The notes below the pieces were generated by a model, which was not told the origin of the DNA, did no database searches, and saw nothing but the letters and a program-made list of their open reading frames with translations. A program made the translations under genes and the position numbers. A DNA stretch of 64,000 bases from positions 1-64,000 of the forward strand of contig NZ_BMHI01000001.1 in assembly GCF_014640635.1 (NCBI RefSeq), written 5' to 3'. Positions 36,143-45,050 of the stretch are shown here, one piece after another (the stretch's first letter is position 1; each line of letters begins with the position of its first letter). The stretch is from Flexivirga endophytica (lineage in GTDB: Bacteria; Actinomycetota; Actinomycetes; Actinomycetales; Dermatophilaceae).

Positions 36143-37594
36143 ATGATCGACTCCACCAACACCCCGCAGGAACGCCCGCGCCCCGCGCACGGCCATCTCT
36201 CGACCGGTCGGCACCGGGTGGTGATCATCGGCTCCGGCTTCGGTGGTCTCTTCGCGGCGCGCAAGTTCGGCGGGGAGGACGTCGATGTGACGCTGATCTC
36301 CTCGACCGCCTACCACCTGTTCCAGCCGCTGCTCTACCAGGTCGCCACCGGCATCCTGTCCGAAGGACTGATCGCACCGACGACCCGCGAGGTGCTCGCC
36401 AAACAGAAGAACGTCGAGGTCGCGTTCGGCAAGGTGCGCGACATCGACCTGGACGAGCGGACCGTCACCGCAACGGCGCTCGGCGTCGAGACCAGCTACG
36501 ACTACGACTCGCTGATCGTCGCTGCGGGGGCCGGCCAGTCCTACTTCGGCAACGACCACTTCGCCGACTTCGCACCCGGCATGAAGAGCATCGACGACGC
36601 ACTGGAGCTGCGGGCGCGCATCTTCGGCGCCTTCGAGCTGGCCGAGCTGGCAGCCGCTTCCGGGCGGGACGAGGACCTGGACCGGCTGATGACGTTCGTC
36701 GTCGTCGGCGCCGGCCCCACCGGTGTGGAGATGGCCGGCCAGATAGCCGAGCTGTCCAGCCGCACCCTGCCGCACGACTTCCGGCACATCGCATCAGAGA
36801 AGGCGCACGTGATCCTGCTCGACGGTGCCGACAAGGTGCTCGGTGGCTTCGGCTCCCGGCTGGGCAAGAAGGCCGAGAAGCGCCTGACCGAGATGGGCGT
36901 CGACGTCCGGCTCAACGCCATGGTCACCGACGTCGACGCGTCCGGCATCGAATACCGCACTCCCTCAGGGGAAACCGAGCGCGTGCCCGCTTTGACGAAG
37001 GTCTGGGCGGCCGGTGTGCAGGCCAGCAGTCTGGGCAAGACGCTGAGTGAGCAGACCGGCGCCGAGCTGGACCGCGCGGGACGCATCGCGGTCAACCCGG
37101 ACCTGACGCTGCCCGGGCATCCCGAGGTCTATGTCGTCGGCGACATGATCGCGCTGGACAACCTTCCGGGTGTCGCCCAGGTCGCCATACAGGGCGGGAA
37201 GTTCGCGGCCAAGCAGATCCTGCACCGGCTCAAGGGTGAGTCGACCGACGCGAAGTTCCACTACTTCGACAAGGGTTCGATGGCGACCATCTCGCGGTTC
37301 AGCGCGGTGGCCAGCGTCGGCAAGCTGCGCATGTCGGGCTTCCTCGCCTGGGTGATGTGGCTGGCCGTGCACCTCTGGTACATCATCGGATTCAAGAGTC
37401 AGATCACCACGTTCTTCCACTGGGCGGTGTCGTTCCTCGGCCGTTCGCGTGGGGAGCGCACAGCCACCGAGCAGCAGATCTTCGCGCGCAACGCGCTGAA
37501 ACAGCTCGGTGACGACTTCGACCCGAAGCTGCGGCTGAGCCCCGGCCGGCCGATGCCGGAGCGTGTTCGCGCCTCGGACGACGAAGCGTCCTGA
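36143..37594 (+). CDS. ndh: Type II NADH:quinone oxidoreductase (NDH-2)
   Basis: The 483-aa product has two Rossmann dinucleotide sites, VVIIGSGFGGLFAARKF (FAD, near 27) and FVVVGAGPTGVEMAGQ (NADH, near 190), the quinone-site region FQPLLYQVATGIL and FAD-binding VYVVGDMIAL. A C-terminal helix (WVMWLAVHLWYIIGF) anchors it to the membrane. It passes electrons from NADH to menaquinone without pumping protons. ATG 36143 is preferred; a GTG at 36137 is also in frame. Confidence 0.95.
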   Translation: MIDSTNTPQERPRPAHGHLSTGRHRVVIIGSGFGGLFAARKFGGEDVDVTLISSTAYHLFQPLLYQVATGILSEGLIAPTTREVLAKQKNVEVAFGKVRDIDLDERTVTATALGVETSYDYDSLIVAAGAGQSYFGNDHFADFAPGMKSIDDALELRARIFGAFELAELAAASGRDEDLDRLMTFVVVGAGPTGVEMAGQIAELSSRTLPHDFRHIASEKAHVILLDGADKVLGGFGSRLGKKAEKRLTEMGVDVRLNAMVTDVDASGIEYRTPSGETERVPALTKVWAAGVQASSLGKTLSEQTGAELDRAGRIAVNPDLTLPGHPEVYVVGDMIALDNLPGVAQVAIQGGKFAAKQILHRLKGESTDAKFHYFDKGSMATISRFSAVASVGKLRMSGFLAWVMWLAVHLWYIIGFKSQITTFFHWAVSFLGRSRGERTATEQQIFARNALKQLGDDFDPKLRLSPGRPMPERVRASDDEAS

Positions 37595-37603
37595 CGCCAT
37601 ACA

Positions 37604-37647
37604 CGAGACTGGGCGCCCCCGATCAGCATCGGGGGCGCCCAGTCTCG
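37604..37647. terminator. 20-bp perfect-stem bidirectional terminator
   Basis: CGAGACTGGGCGCCCCCGAT (37604-37623) pairs perfectly with 37628-37647 around a CAGC loop, between the convergent ndh and serine protease genes. Confidence 0.9.
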
Positions 37648-37664
37648 TTGTGGGGCAGTGGTTC

Positions 37665-38540
37665 TCAGCCGGCGGCGGGCTTGGTCAACAGGCAGCCGGC
37701 GACGGTGAGGTCGAGGCTGCGGTCGGCGGCCAGGCAGGTCGTGATCCAGTAGGTCTCCTGGGCGTAGCCCTCACCCTGGGTGGCGGTCGTGGTGCCGTCC
37801 TCGTTGACCTCGCACGGGTTGTTCATCGTGCACTGCTCGCCGTCCTCGTTGATGGTGTTGTTCACCGCGACGACCTCCCCGGAGGCGTCGTCGAGGACCG
37901 GTGATCCGGAGGAGCCGCCGATGATGTCGCAGCCCGGCATGCTGTAGCGGACCGAGTCGTGCATGGTCCAGTCCGCTTCCTTGAGCGTGTCGACGAATCC
38001 GTTGACCTCGCAGTGCCACGTGCGTTGCCAGTAGCCGGACGCGACCGTGATCGACGTCTTGTCGGCCGGTTTGCTGCTGGCCAGGGTGAGCGCCGCGATG
38101 CCCGTGTCGGCCGTGATCTCGTCATACGTGGCGTCCAGCTCGTAGAGGGAGATGTCGGTGCCGGTCATCGTGGAGTAGAGCAACCGGTCGGCGGCGACGG
38201 TGCCGACCGGGTCGCCGTCGGCGTTCAGCAGCTTGCCGGTCCGCGTGCTCGGTCGGTCGGTGATGACCTCGCCGGCGTCCGGCATACCGCCCTCGTAGCA
38301 GTGCCCGTTGGTGAGCATCAGCGCGTGGTCGGTGCCGGTGGACTGCGCGTAACGCACCAGCGATCCCGAGCAGTTGTCGAGGGCGATCGTGCCGGCCAGC
38401 GAGTCGCTCGCTGCGGCTTTCGTGCTCGCGACGCTCTTGGTCGCTTCGGGCACGGTGTGCGCGGATGCCGGTGCAGTTGTAGCGATTCCGGCGCAGCTGA
38501 GCATGGCGGTGGCCAGTGCCGCGTGGCGGAGAACCTTCAT
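37665..38540 (-). CDS. Secreted trypsin-like serine peptidase
   Basis: The start MKVLRHAAL at 38540 gives a classical signal peptide cut near APASA (27). The mature part is S1-like with catalytic His80 (LTNGHCYEGG), Asp129 (GTDISLYEL) and Ser211 (GGSSGSPVL). Seven or more cysteines in the exported domain (NC, HC, HCEV, GCDI, QCTMNNPC) suggest several disulfides, unusual for small actinobacterial S1 enzymes. Length is 291 aa. The substrate is unknown; glutamyl endopeptidase-like proteins are possible relatives. Confidence 0.85.
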   Translation of the reverse strand: MKVLRHAALATAMLSCAGIATTAPASAHTVPEATKSVASTKAAASDSLAGTIALDNCSGSLVRYAQSTGTDHALMLTNGHCYEGGMPDAGEVITDRPSTRTGKLLNADGDPVGTVAADRLLYSTMTGTDISLYELDATYDEITADTGIAALTLASSKPADKTSITVASGYWQRTWHCEVNGFVDTLKEADWTMHDSVRYSMPGCDIIGGSSGSPVLDDASGEVVAVNNTINEDGEQCTMNNPCEVNEDGTTTATQGEGYAQETYWITTCLAADRSLDLTVAGCLLTKPAAG

Positions 38541-38718
38541 GAGGTTGGTCCCTTTCCCAAGGTGGTGACGGATGGGTCGGGGCACGACTCTGGTGTCCGG
38601 GCACCGTCCGCGTCAGGGAAGCCGGCCATTGATTACCGCGTCTTGGGCAAGTCCTGCACCGTCGCTGACCGGGTCCAGACGTTCCCTGTGAAGTCGCCGG
38701 GGTGCGGCATACCGACCG

Positions 38719-38783
38719 CCATACAACAGGGGAGGTAACCGGTGCGATCACCGAATGCCTCCCCCGTTGGGCGTTGTATGCCG
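38719..38783. terminator. Imperfect inverted repeat, possible terminator
   Basis: CATACAAC-AGGGGAGG and CCTCCCC-CGTTGGGC-GTTGTATG pair with an internal loop; the outer words GCGGCAT/ATGCCGC add to it. It lies just downstream of the minus-strand 74-aa gene. Confidence 0.35.
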
Positions 38784-38787
38784 CGGG

Positions 38788-39012
38788 TCAGCCCTCGTGC
38801 TTCTCCAGCGCGACGAGGACACCGGCAGCCGCGAAGTACTTGTTGGAGCCGAGATCCCGCACGGTCTTGATGCCGAGCAGGTCCTTCAACGCCTCGGTAT
38901 GACGCGGCGTGAGACCGGCGAGCGCGTCGACCGGTGCATCCAGGATCTCCGCGAGAGTCTTGTCCTCGTAGGCCTTGTCGAGCTTCTTGGCGAGATTGAC
39001 CGAAACTGCCAT
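38788..39012 (-). CDS. Small helical conserved protein (74 aa)
   Basis: The protein is soluble with the pattern KKLDKAYEDKTLAEILDAP...LTPRHTEAL and LLGIKTVRDLGSNKYF, which looks like a helix-hairpin-helix-type fold similar to DUF4332-like repeats. The ATG is preceded by GGAGGACGTGCC, an excellent ribosome binding site, which supports expression. Function is unknown; similar small proteins appear to be common in actinobacteria. It is divergent from the M16 peptidase pair. Confidence 0.7.
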   Translation of the reverse strand: MAVSVNLAKKLDKAYEDKTLAEILDAPVDALAGLTPRHTEALKDLLGIKTVRDLGSNKYFAAAGVLVALEKHEG

Positions 39013-39167
39013 GGCACGTCCTCCGAAAGGTTCTGAGTGGTGTGTTGCGGCCGGCCCGAGGTGGGTCGGGACACCGTGATCGTCCCGCCTGCCGCCCGCG
39101 CTGACAAGACCCGACCCGAGACTCCCAGGAAACGCACGGCCAGAGCGGGTCCGTAGTGTGTGCCGAC

Positions 39168-40442
39168 ATGCGGCCCCATTACCCGATCGCGACTCGCCGG
39201 CTCGACAACGGACTGCGAGTCGTCGTGTCGACCGATCACTCCGTCCCCACCGTGGCGGTCAATCTCTGGGTCGGTGTGGGCTCCCGGCACGAACGCCCAG
39301 GGCGCACCGGTCTGGCGCATCTCTTCGAGCACCTGATGTTCCAGGGTTCGCAGAACGTCGCCGAGGGGGAGCACTTCGCGGCGCTGCTGGCGCAGGGCGC
39401 GCAGATGAACGCCACCACGTGGGTCGACCGCACGAACTACTTCGAGCTGGTGCCGACCGGCGCGCTGGAGCTCGCGCTCTGGCTCGAGGCGGACCGGCAC
39501 GGTCGCCTGCTGCCGGCACTGACCCAGGACAACCTCGACAACCAGCGCGACGTGGTCAAGGAGGAGAAGCGGCAGCGCTACGACAACATGCCCTACGGCA
39601 CCGCGTATGCCGAGCTGACCTCGCTGGTCTTCCCCGAGGGGCACCCCTACCACCACACGACCATCGGCTCGATGGACGATCTGGACGCAGCGTCGCTGAC
39701 CGACGTGCGCGACTTCTACACCCGGCACTACCGACCCGACAACACCGTGCTGACCCTGGTCGGCGACGTGGACCCGGACGACGGATTCGCCCTGGTGGCA
39801 AAGTATTTCGATGAGCTCACCAGTGCAGACGTCCCCGCGGATCGACCGCTTGCGGAGCAGCTGCCGCCGTTGACCGAGCCGGGCCGGATCGAGAAGTTCG
39901 ACCACGTGCCGTCCGACCGGCTCTACCTCGGCTTCCGGCTGCCGCACGGTGGGTCCGACGACTTCATCGCGACCGAGATCGCGTTCGACCTCCTCGCGGG
40001 CCTGGCCACATCCAGGCTCTACCGGCGGCTGGTGCGCGGCGACCAGTTGGTCACGCACGTCTCACGCAACACCGGCGCCCGCGTCGACGGGACGTCGATG
40101 GGCGCGCTGATCCTCGACGTCGCCGAGGGTGTCGCCGTGGAGCAGGTCGAGCAGGGGGTCGGTGAGCAACTTCGGCGCCTGGCGACCGAGCCGCCGACCG
40201 AGACCGAGATGGCGGCGGCGTTCGCGGACGTCGAACGCTGGTGGTTGCAGAGTCTCGCGCAGCCCGACGAGCGCGCCGACGTGATCGGCGGCCACACCCT
40301 GCTGTATGACGACCCGGACCACCTCAACACCTATCTCGACCGGGTGCAGGCGGTGACCGCGGCGGACGTCGCGGCGAGTGCCGCAGCCTGGGCGCAGCCC
40401 GAGTCGGCCGCGGTCGTCATCTACCGCAAGAAGGAGAACTGA
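39168..40442 (+). CDS. M16-family zinc metallopeptidase (catalytic subunit)
   Basis: The 424-aa pitrilysin/MPP-type peptidase has the inverted zinc motif HLFEH (in GLAHLFEHLMFQGS) and a downstream Glu (DVVKEEKRQRY), so it should be active. ATG 39168 has a TAGTGT box eight bases upstream, indicating a leaderless mRNA; a GTG at 39156 overlaps this box. The next gene encodes a second M16 half without the zinc motif. The two form the usual bacterial heterodimer that clips peptides within a closed chamber. Confidence 0.92.
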   Translation: MRPHYPIATRRLDNGLRVVVSTDHSVPTVAVNLWVGVGSRHERPGRTGLAHLFEHLMFQGSQNVAEGEHFAALLAQGAQMNATTWVDRTNYFELVPTGALELALWLEADRHGRLLPALTQDNLDNQRDVVKEEKRQRYDNMPYGTAYAELTSLVFPEGHPYHHTTIGSMDDLDAASLTDVRDFYTRHYRPDNTVLTLVGDVDPDDGFALVAKYFDELTSADVPADRPLAEQLPPLTEPGRIEKFDHVPSDRLYLGFRLPHGGSDDFIATEIAFDLLAGLATSRLYRRLVRGDQLVTHVSRNTGARVDGTSMGALILDVAEGVAVEQVEQGVGEQLRRLATEPPTETEMAAAFADVERWWLQSLAQPDERADVIGGHTLLYDDPDHLNTYLDRVQAVTAADVAASAAAWAQPESAAVVIYRKKEN

Positions 40443-41785
40443 TGGTGCAGCCCCGCCCCGTCGTGCCGCTCGCGCAGCCGTGGGAGTTCCCGACCGCCGA
40501 ACGTCACGTGCTCGACAACGGCATCGAGGTGCTGCTCTACAACCGCCCCGGCCAGCACATCACCTCGACCCGAGTGCTGGTGCCGACCCCGATCGCGGTC
40601 GAGCCGCGCGAGCTCGAGGGCGTCGCCACGATGGTGGCCCGCACCATGGACGAAGGCACCCGCAGCCACACGGCCGACGAGATGGCCGAACTCTTCGAGA
40701 TCGACGGCATCGCCTACGGCGCCGGGTATGGCGCGCGCGGGCTCACACTGGAGACCGAGGCCACGGCCGCGAAGTCCGCGCAGGGCTGGGCTCTGATCAC
40801 CGAGTGCCTGCAGGAGCCAGCTTTCCCTGCCGAGGAAGTCTCCCGGCACGTGGGCCAGCGACTGTCCGAGATCGAGCACGAGGCCGCAGCCCCCGACATG
40901 CGCGCGGCCAAGGAGTGCGCCGCGACCTTCTACGACCAGAGCTCCCGTGCGTCGCGTCCCGCCGGCGGGACCGCCGACACCGTTCGCGCGATCACGGCCG
41001 AGCACTGCGTGGACTTCCACTCCCGGTGGATCCGCCCCGAGGGCGCGACCGTCGTGGTGGCGGGCGAGTTCGACGCGATGCGGACGTTGCGCGAGCTGAA
41101 CGCGACGCTCGGCACCTGGCAGGTGGACACCGCTGCACCGCAAGATGATTCGCTTGCCGCGTTGGTCGCCCCAGGTGCGACCCGGGTGCGGTTCGCGCAT
41201 CGGCCCGACGCCGTACAGACCGAGCTGTACCTCGGTTCCCTCGGGCCGGACCGGCGGGTGGCGGGCGGCTGGGCGCCATACCCCGCCTTGAGCTTTGCGC
41301 TCGGCGGCTCCCCGAACGCACGGCTCGACGCGGTGTTGCGGGAGGAGAAGGGCTACACCTACGGGTTCCGCTCGGCGTTCCGGCCGCGCCACGAGGGTGG
41401 CATGTTCATCGTGTCCGGCTCCGTGCGCAGCGACGTCACGGTGGAGGCGCTCGAGCTGACGCTGCAGATCCTCGACTCGGCGGGGGAGGGATTCACCGAG
41501 GAGGAGACGACAGCGGCGACCGACTTCATCGGCAAGACCGCGCCGGCTCGTTATGCGACCGCGGATGCCGTCGCCGACGAAGCCGCGATGCTCCGATCCA
41601 ACGGCCTCGGAACGGAATTCGTCTCGTCATACCTCGAGCAGCTGGCGGGTCTGCGGGCCGCCGACCTGGACGCGGCATGGGCGATGTGGGCCGACGAGCC
41701 GCGCACGATCGTGTTGGTGGGCGACGCCGAGGCGCACGCCGACGGTGTTCGTGCGCTCGGCATCGGTGAGGTCACCGTCATCTGA
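40442..41785 (+). CDS. M16-family peptidase homologue, non-catalytic partner
   Basis: The 447-aa M16 fold has a region matching the zinc site (LEGVATMVARTMDEGT) that lacks HxxEH, while the C-terminal domain retains the substrate-arm sequence LREEKGYTYGFRSAFRP. It therefore completes the chamber rather than cutting. Its ATG shares one base with the upstream TGA (TGATG), giving strict coupling and equal amounts of both subunits. Confidence 0.92.
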   Translation: MVQPRPVVPLAQPWEFPTAERHVLDNGIEVLLYNRPGQHITSTRVLVPTPIAVEPRELEGVATMVARTMDEGTRSHTADEMAELFEIDGIAYGAGYGARGLTLETEATAAKSAQGWALITECLQEPAFPAEEVSRHVGQRLSEIEHEAAAPDMRAAKECAATFYDQSSRASRPAGGTADTVRAITAEHCVDFHSRWIRPEGATVVVAGEFDAMRTLRELNATLGTWQVDTAAPQDDSLAALVAPGATRVRFAHRPDAVQTELYLGSLGPDRRVAGGWAPYPALSFALGGSPNARLDAVLREEKGYTYGFRSAFRPRHEGGMFIVSGSVRSDVTVEALELTLQILDSAGEGFTEEETTAATDFIGKTAPARYATADAVADEAAMLRSNGLGTEFVSSYLEQLAGLRAADLDAAWAMWADEPRTIVLVGDAEAHADGVRALGIGEVTVI

Positions 41786-41842
41786 CTGGTCGAACGTCGT
41801 CCTGAGTCTCGGAATGCGGGAGCAGGCGTCACGAGACCGCTC

Positions 41843-43165
41843 TTACGCCTTGTCCCGCTTCCTGCGGCGTACCGAACGCACGGTGAGCGGGCCGACGAGG
41901 CGTGGACCGGACAAGCGCTGCTCCAGCCGGCGGCCCTCCCGGCGCAGCGGTTGGGCGACGTATTCACCGAAGATGACGCCGGCCGCCAGTGCGAGGAGGA
42001 CGACTGATGCGTTGATCAGCTCGACGAGACCATCGGACTGGCCGGCCGACAGATGCGCCAGGCCCCGATAGACCGACAGCCCGGGCAGCAGCGGCACCAC
42101 ACCGGCGACCACCAGCACCAGCGTCGGCACCTTGATCCGTGACGCGATGGTGTAGCTCACCAGACCGACGATGATCGCTGCCGTCGCAGCGGGCCACGAG
42201 ACGCCCAACCCTGCGTGGTAGCCGGCGATGAACGCAGTGGCGGAGACCATGCCCAGGAGTGCGGTCGGCAGCAGCGCGCGGGCCGGTGCGTATGACGCGA
42301 AGGCGAACGCGCCCGCGCTGATCGCACCACCGAGCGCCATCTGCGGCCAGGGCGGATAGGCGCTGGCGCCAGGGGTCAGATTGACCAACTTGATCCCGAT
42401 AGCCGTGGCGATGGTCAGGCCGCCACTGACGCCGGCGATGGCTCCGGCGGTCTGCAAGGTCGCTTCCAGGGAACGCGCCGCGGCGGTCAGCGGGAATCCG
42501 GTGAGCGCGTCCTGCACGGCGCCCATGTAGCTCATCCCGGCCAGCAGCAGGATGATGCCCGCACTGACGATGCGACTCGGGTTGTCGCTCAGGCCGGTGG
42601 CGATCACCACGACGGCGAGCATCGTCGCGAACAGTCCGCCGGCGACCTGCTGGTAGAACATCGGCAGCCGTCGCCGGCCGAGGTAACGCTGGATGATGTC
42701 GATGCCCATCGACCCGAAGAACGCCGCCGCGATGACGACGGGGGTGGCACCCAGCAGGAGACCGATGCCGAGCCCCATGACGCCCCAGCCGACCGTGACG
42801 ACCTTGCGCGACCGCTCGTGGCCGGAGGAGACCAGCTGTGCCAGCTGGCTGCGCGCCTCGTCGCGGTCGATCCGGCCGGACACCAGGTCGCGGACCAGCC
42901 AGTCCACTCGGGTCAGGTCCTCGTAGTCGATCTCGCGCTGAGTCACGTTGCGCACCTGGATCATGCCCGGGTCCTCGGGCGACTGCTGGTGCGTCAGCTG
43001 CAACTCGGTGAACGTCACGCTCGCGCTCACCCCGCGCAGCCCACAGGCGATGCAGACGTTCTGCATCTGCACGCTCACATCGGCCGCACCGGCACCGGAG
43101 GACAACAGCAGTTCCCCGACCCGCAGCGCCAGATCGAGGGTGGGATAGGTGTCGTCGGTCGTCAT
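41843..43165 (-). CDS. ThrE-type threonine/serine exporter
   Basis: The 440-aa product has an N-terminal ThrP domain (LALRVGELLLSSGAGAADVS, at about 10-135) and about ten membrane helices, including the ThrE_2 half (LVSYTIASRIKVPTLVLVVAGVVPLLPG). It resembles Corynebacterium ThrE, which exports threonine and serine using the proton gradient. The soluble N-terminal part is amphipathic and essential in the family. It converges with the M16 pair across 57 bp. Confidence 0.9.
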   Translation of the reverse strand: MTTDDTYPTLDLALRVGELLLSSGAGAADVSVQMQNVCIACGLRGVSASVTFTELQLTHQQSPEDPGMIQVRNVTQREIDYEDLTRVDWLVRDLVSGRIDRDEARSQLAQLVSSGHERSRKVVTVGWGVMGLGIGLLLGATPVVIAAAFFGSMGIDIIQRYLGRRRLPMFYQQVAGGLFATMLAVVVIATGLSDNPSRIVSAGIILLLAGMSYMGAVQDALTGFPLTAAARSLEATLQTAGAIAGVSGGLTIATAIGIKLVNLTPGASAYPPWPQMALGGAISAGAFAFASYAPARALLPTALLGMVSATAFIAGYHAGLGVSWPAATAAIIVGLVSYTIASRIKVPTLVLVVAGVVPLLPGLSVYRGLAHLSAGQSDGLVELINASVVLLALAAGVIFGEYVAQPLRREGRRLEQRLSGPRLVGPLTVRSVRRRKRDKA

Positions 43166-43346
43166 CGTGGGTAAGTGTGACGGATGGCACGGGACACCCC
43201 GAAATCACCCTGGGAGCACTGGAATCCATCGGTCATAGAAGGCTCAGGGTATGGCAAATACGGGTGTCACGAGTTGACGTCCGCACAGCGTCTTGACAAC
43301 GTCGTAGAGCTGTCCCGACGCCGTCGACAAGGAGCTGAATCCACCC
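43166..43346. other. Divergent intergenic region
   Basis: This 181-bp region lies between the ThrE-type gene and the MHS transporter. The AAGGAGCTGAATCCACCC ribosome binding site precedes GTG 43347. Two TTGAC words (near 43275 and 43291) could be -35 elements but no matching -10 is clear. Confidence 0.4.
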
Positions 43347-44834
43347 GTGCAGACCCTGGAACCGACTGAGAAGCTTCAGGATTGGGAGGTCAGCGACGTT
43401 GTCGTGACCGAGCCCGGCATCATCCGGCGGGCGATCGGCGCTGCTGCGATCGGGAACGTCACCGAGTGGTACGACTTCGGCGTCTACGCCTATTTCGAAC
43501 CGACCATCAAAGAGGTCTTCTTCGACGGCCTGAGCGACGCAGCGGGCACCATCGCGACGTTCGGGCTCTTCGCGGTCGCGTTCCTGGTCCGCCCGTTCGG
43601 CGGCATGTTCTTCGGACCGCTGGCCGACCGGATCGGCCGCAACAAGGTGCTCGCGATGACGATGGTGCTGATGGCCCTGGGCACCTTCGCGATCGGCTGC
43701 ATCCCCAGCCGGAGCGCGATCGGCTTCATGGCGCCGGTGTTGTTGCTGGTGGCTCGGCTGGTGCAGGGCTTCTCGACCGGTGGCGAGTACGGCAACGCGA
43801 TGACGTTCATCGCCGAATACGCGCCCGATCGCAAGCGCGGCTTCTGGGGCAGCTGGCTGGAGTTCGGCACCTTCACCGGCTACCTGCTCGGCGCGATCAT
43901 GGTGACCGTCATGGACGGTCTGCTGTCGCACGAACAGTTGATCTCCTGGGGCTGGCGCATCCCGTTCTTCGTCGGCCTCCCACTCGGTCTGGTCGGTGTC
44001 TATCTGCGGACCAAGCTGGCCGACACCCCGGCATACCTGCAGTTGGAGAAGGAGTCGGAGGAGCGCGAGAAGGCCAACAAGGAGGAGCAGAAGTCCGGTG
44101 GCGAGCTGCGCGGCATCCTGCACCTGTGGCCCTACATGCTGGTCTGCATGGGCCTGGTGCTGGTCTGGAACGTCACCAACTACATGCTGACCTCCTACAT
44201 GCCGACCTATGTCACCGACACACTTCCGTCCGGTGACCAGGTCTCGGACAACACCTCACAGGTCATCCAGATCGCGGTCATGGTCCTGGCGCTGGCGACC
44301 ATCCCGTTCCTGGGGATGCTGTCGGACCGGGTGGGTCGCAAGCCGATCTGCTGGTTCGGGGCGATCGGGCTGATCGTGTTCGCCATACCGATGATCGCGC
44401 TGGTGCGCTCGCAGACCACGATCGGCATCTTCGCCGGGCTGCTGATCATGGCGATGCTGCTGATCTGCTTCTCGTCCACGATGCCGTCGACGTTGCCGAC
44501 GCTCTTCCCGACGAAGGTGCGCGGTGGTGCGCTCTCGATCGCGTTCAACGTGTCGATCTCGCTGTTCGCGGGCACGACATCGGTCGTGGTCGGCGCGCTG
44601 GTGTCGCTGACCGGCGATCTGAACTGGCCGGCCTATTACCTGATCATCGCCGGTGTGATCGGTGTGTTCTCGGTGGCCTTCCTGGCCGAGCCCAACGGCC
44701 GCAAGATGTGGGGTTCCCCACCCGCCGCGGCCACCCGGGAGGAGGCCCGCGAGGTGGTGCGGGCGCTGCGTAAGAAGCTCAGTGAGGCCAAGGATCGCGC
44801 CGGAGGCCCCGGCAAGACGGTGCAGCAGCAGTAG
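43347..44834 (+). CDS. MFS transporter, metabolite:H+ symporter (ProP-like) family
   Basis: The 495-aa, twelve-helix carrier has the MHS-family start IGNVTEWYDFGVYAYFEPTI, the loop 2-3 signature GPLADRIGRNKVLAMTM and its repeat GMLSDRVGRKPICWFG. It resembles ProP-type proline/betaine symporters and related organic acid carriers; the substrate is not determined. A charged central loop (LEKESEEREKANKEEQK) and a C-terminal Lys/Glu-rich helix could be regulatory, as in ProP. GTG 43347 follows AAGGAGCTG. Confidence 0.88.
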   Translation: MQTLEPTEKLQDWEVSDVVVTEPGIIRRAIGAAAIGNVTEWYDFGVYAYFEPTIKEVFFDGLSDAAGTIATFGLFAVAFLVRPFGGMFFGPLADRIGRNKVLAMTMVLMALGTFAIGCIPSRSAIGFMAPVLLLVARLVQGFSTGGEYGNAMTFIAEYAPDRKRGFWGSWLEFGTFTGYLLGAIMVTVMDGLLSHEQLISWGWRIPFFVGLPLGLVGVYLRTKLADTPAYLQLEKESEEREKANKEEQKSGGELRGILHLWPYMLVCMGLVLVWNVTNYMLTSYMPTYVTDTLPSGDQVSDNTSQVIQIAVMVLALATIPFLGMLSDRVGRKPICWFGAIGLIVFAIPMIALVRSQTTIGIFAGLLIMAMLLICFSSTMPSTLPTLFPTKVRGGALSIAFNVSISLFAGTTSVVVGALVSLTGDLNWPAYYLIIAGVIGVFSVAFLAEPNGRKMWGSPPAAATREEAREVVRALRKKLSEAKDRAGGPGKTVQQQ

Positions 44835-44887
44835 TTTCGCCGACACCGGCCGGCGTGCCCCACCCGACCGATCGGACAGCCAACCCA

Positions 44888-44979
44888 CCGAGCGGACAGG
44901 AAACCACTGAGGGGACAGGAAATCCGGGCCTCCATGGCCCGGATTTCCTGTCCGCTCGGCACTGTTCCTGTCCGCTCGG
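44888..44979. terminator. Nested long inverted repeats
   Basis: The inner hairpin has 18-bp perfect arms 44913-44930 and 44936-44953 (GGACAGGAAATCCGGGCC). Outer arms CCGAGCGGACAGGAA (44888-44902) and 44965-44979 are also perfect. The word GGACAGGAA occurs in both left arms, so the arms contain an internal direct repeat. It ends the MHS gene and insulates the next promoter. Confidence 0.8.
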
Positions 44980-45018
44980 TACATAGAGTTGCCCGCAGAG
45001 AATCGCAAAGAACTATTT

Positions 45019-45034
45019 GCAAAGAAGTCTTTGC
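45019..45034. promoter_or_regulatory. Palindromic operator before the ArsR-type regulator
   Basis: GCAAAGA-AG-TCTTTGC, with a further half-site CGCAAAGAA at 45004-45012. It fills the spacer between a TTTGCA -35-like word and the TATTTT -10 box (45039-45044), which is six bases before ATG 45051. The position fits autorepression by the regulator. Confidence 0.7.
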
Positions 45035-45050
45035 GGTGTATTTTCCTCGT

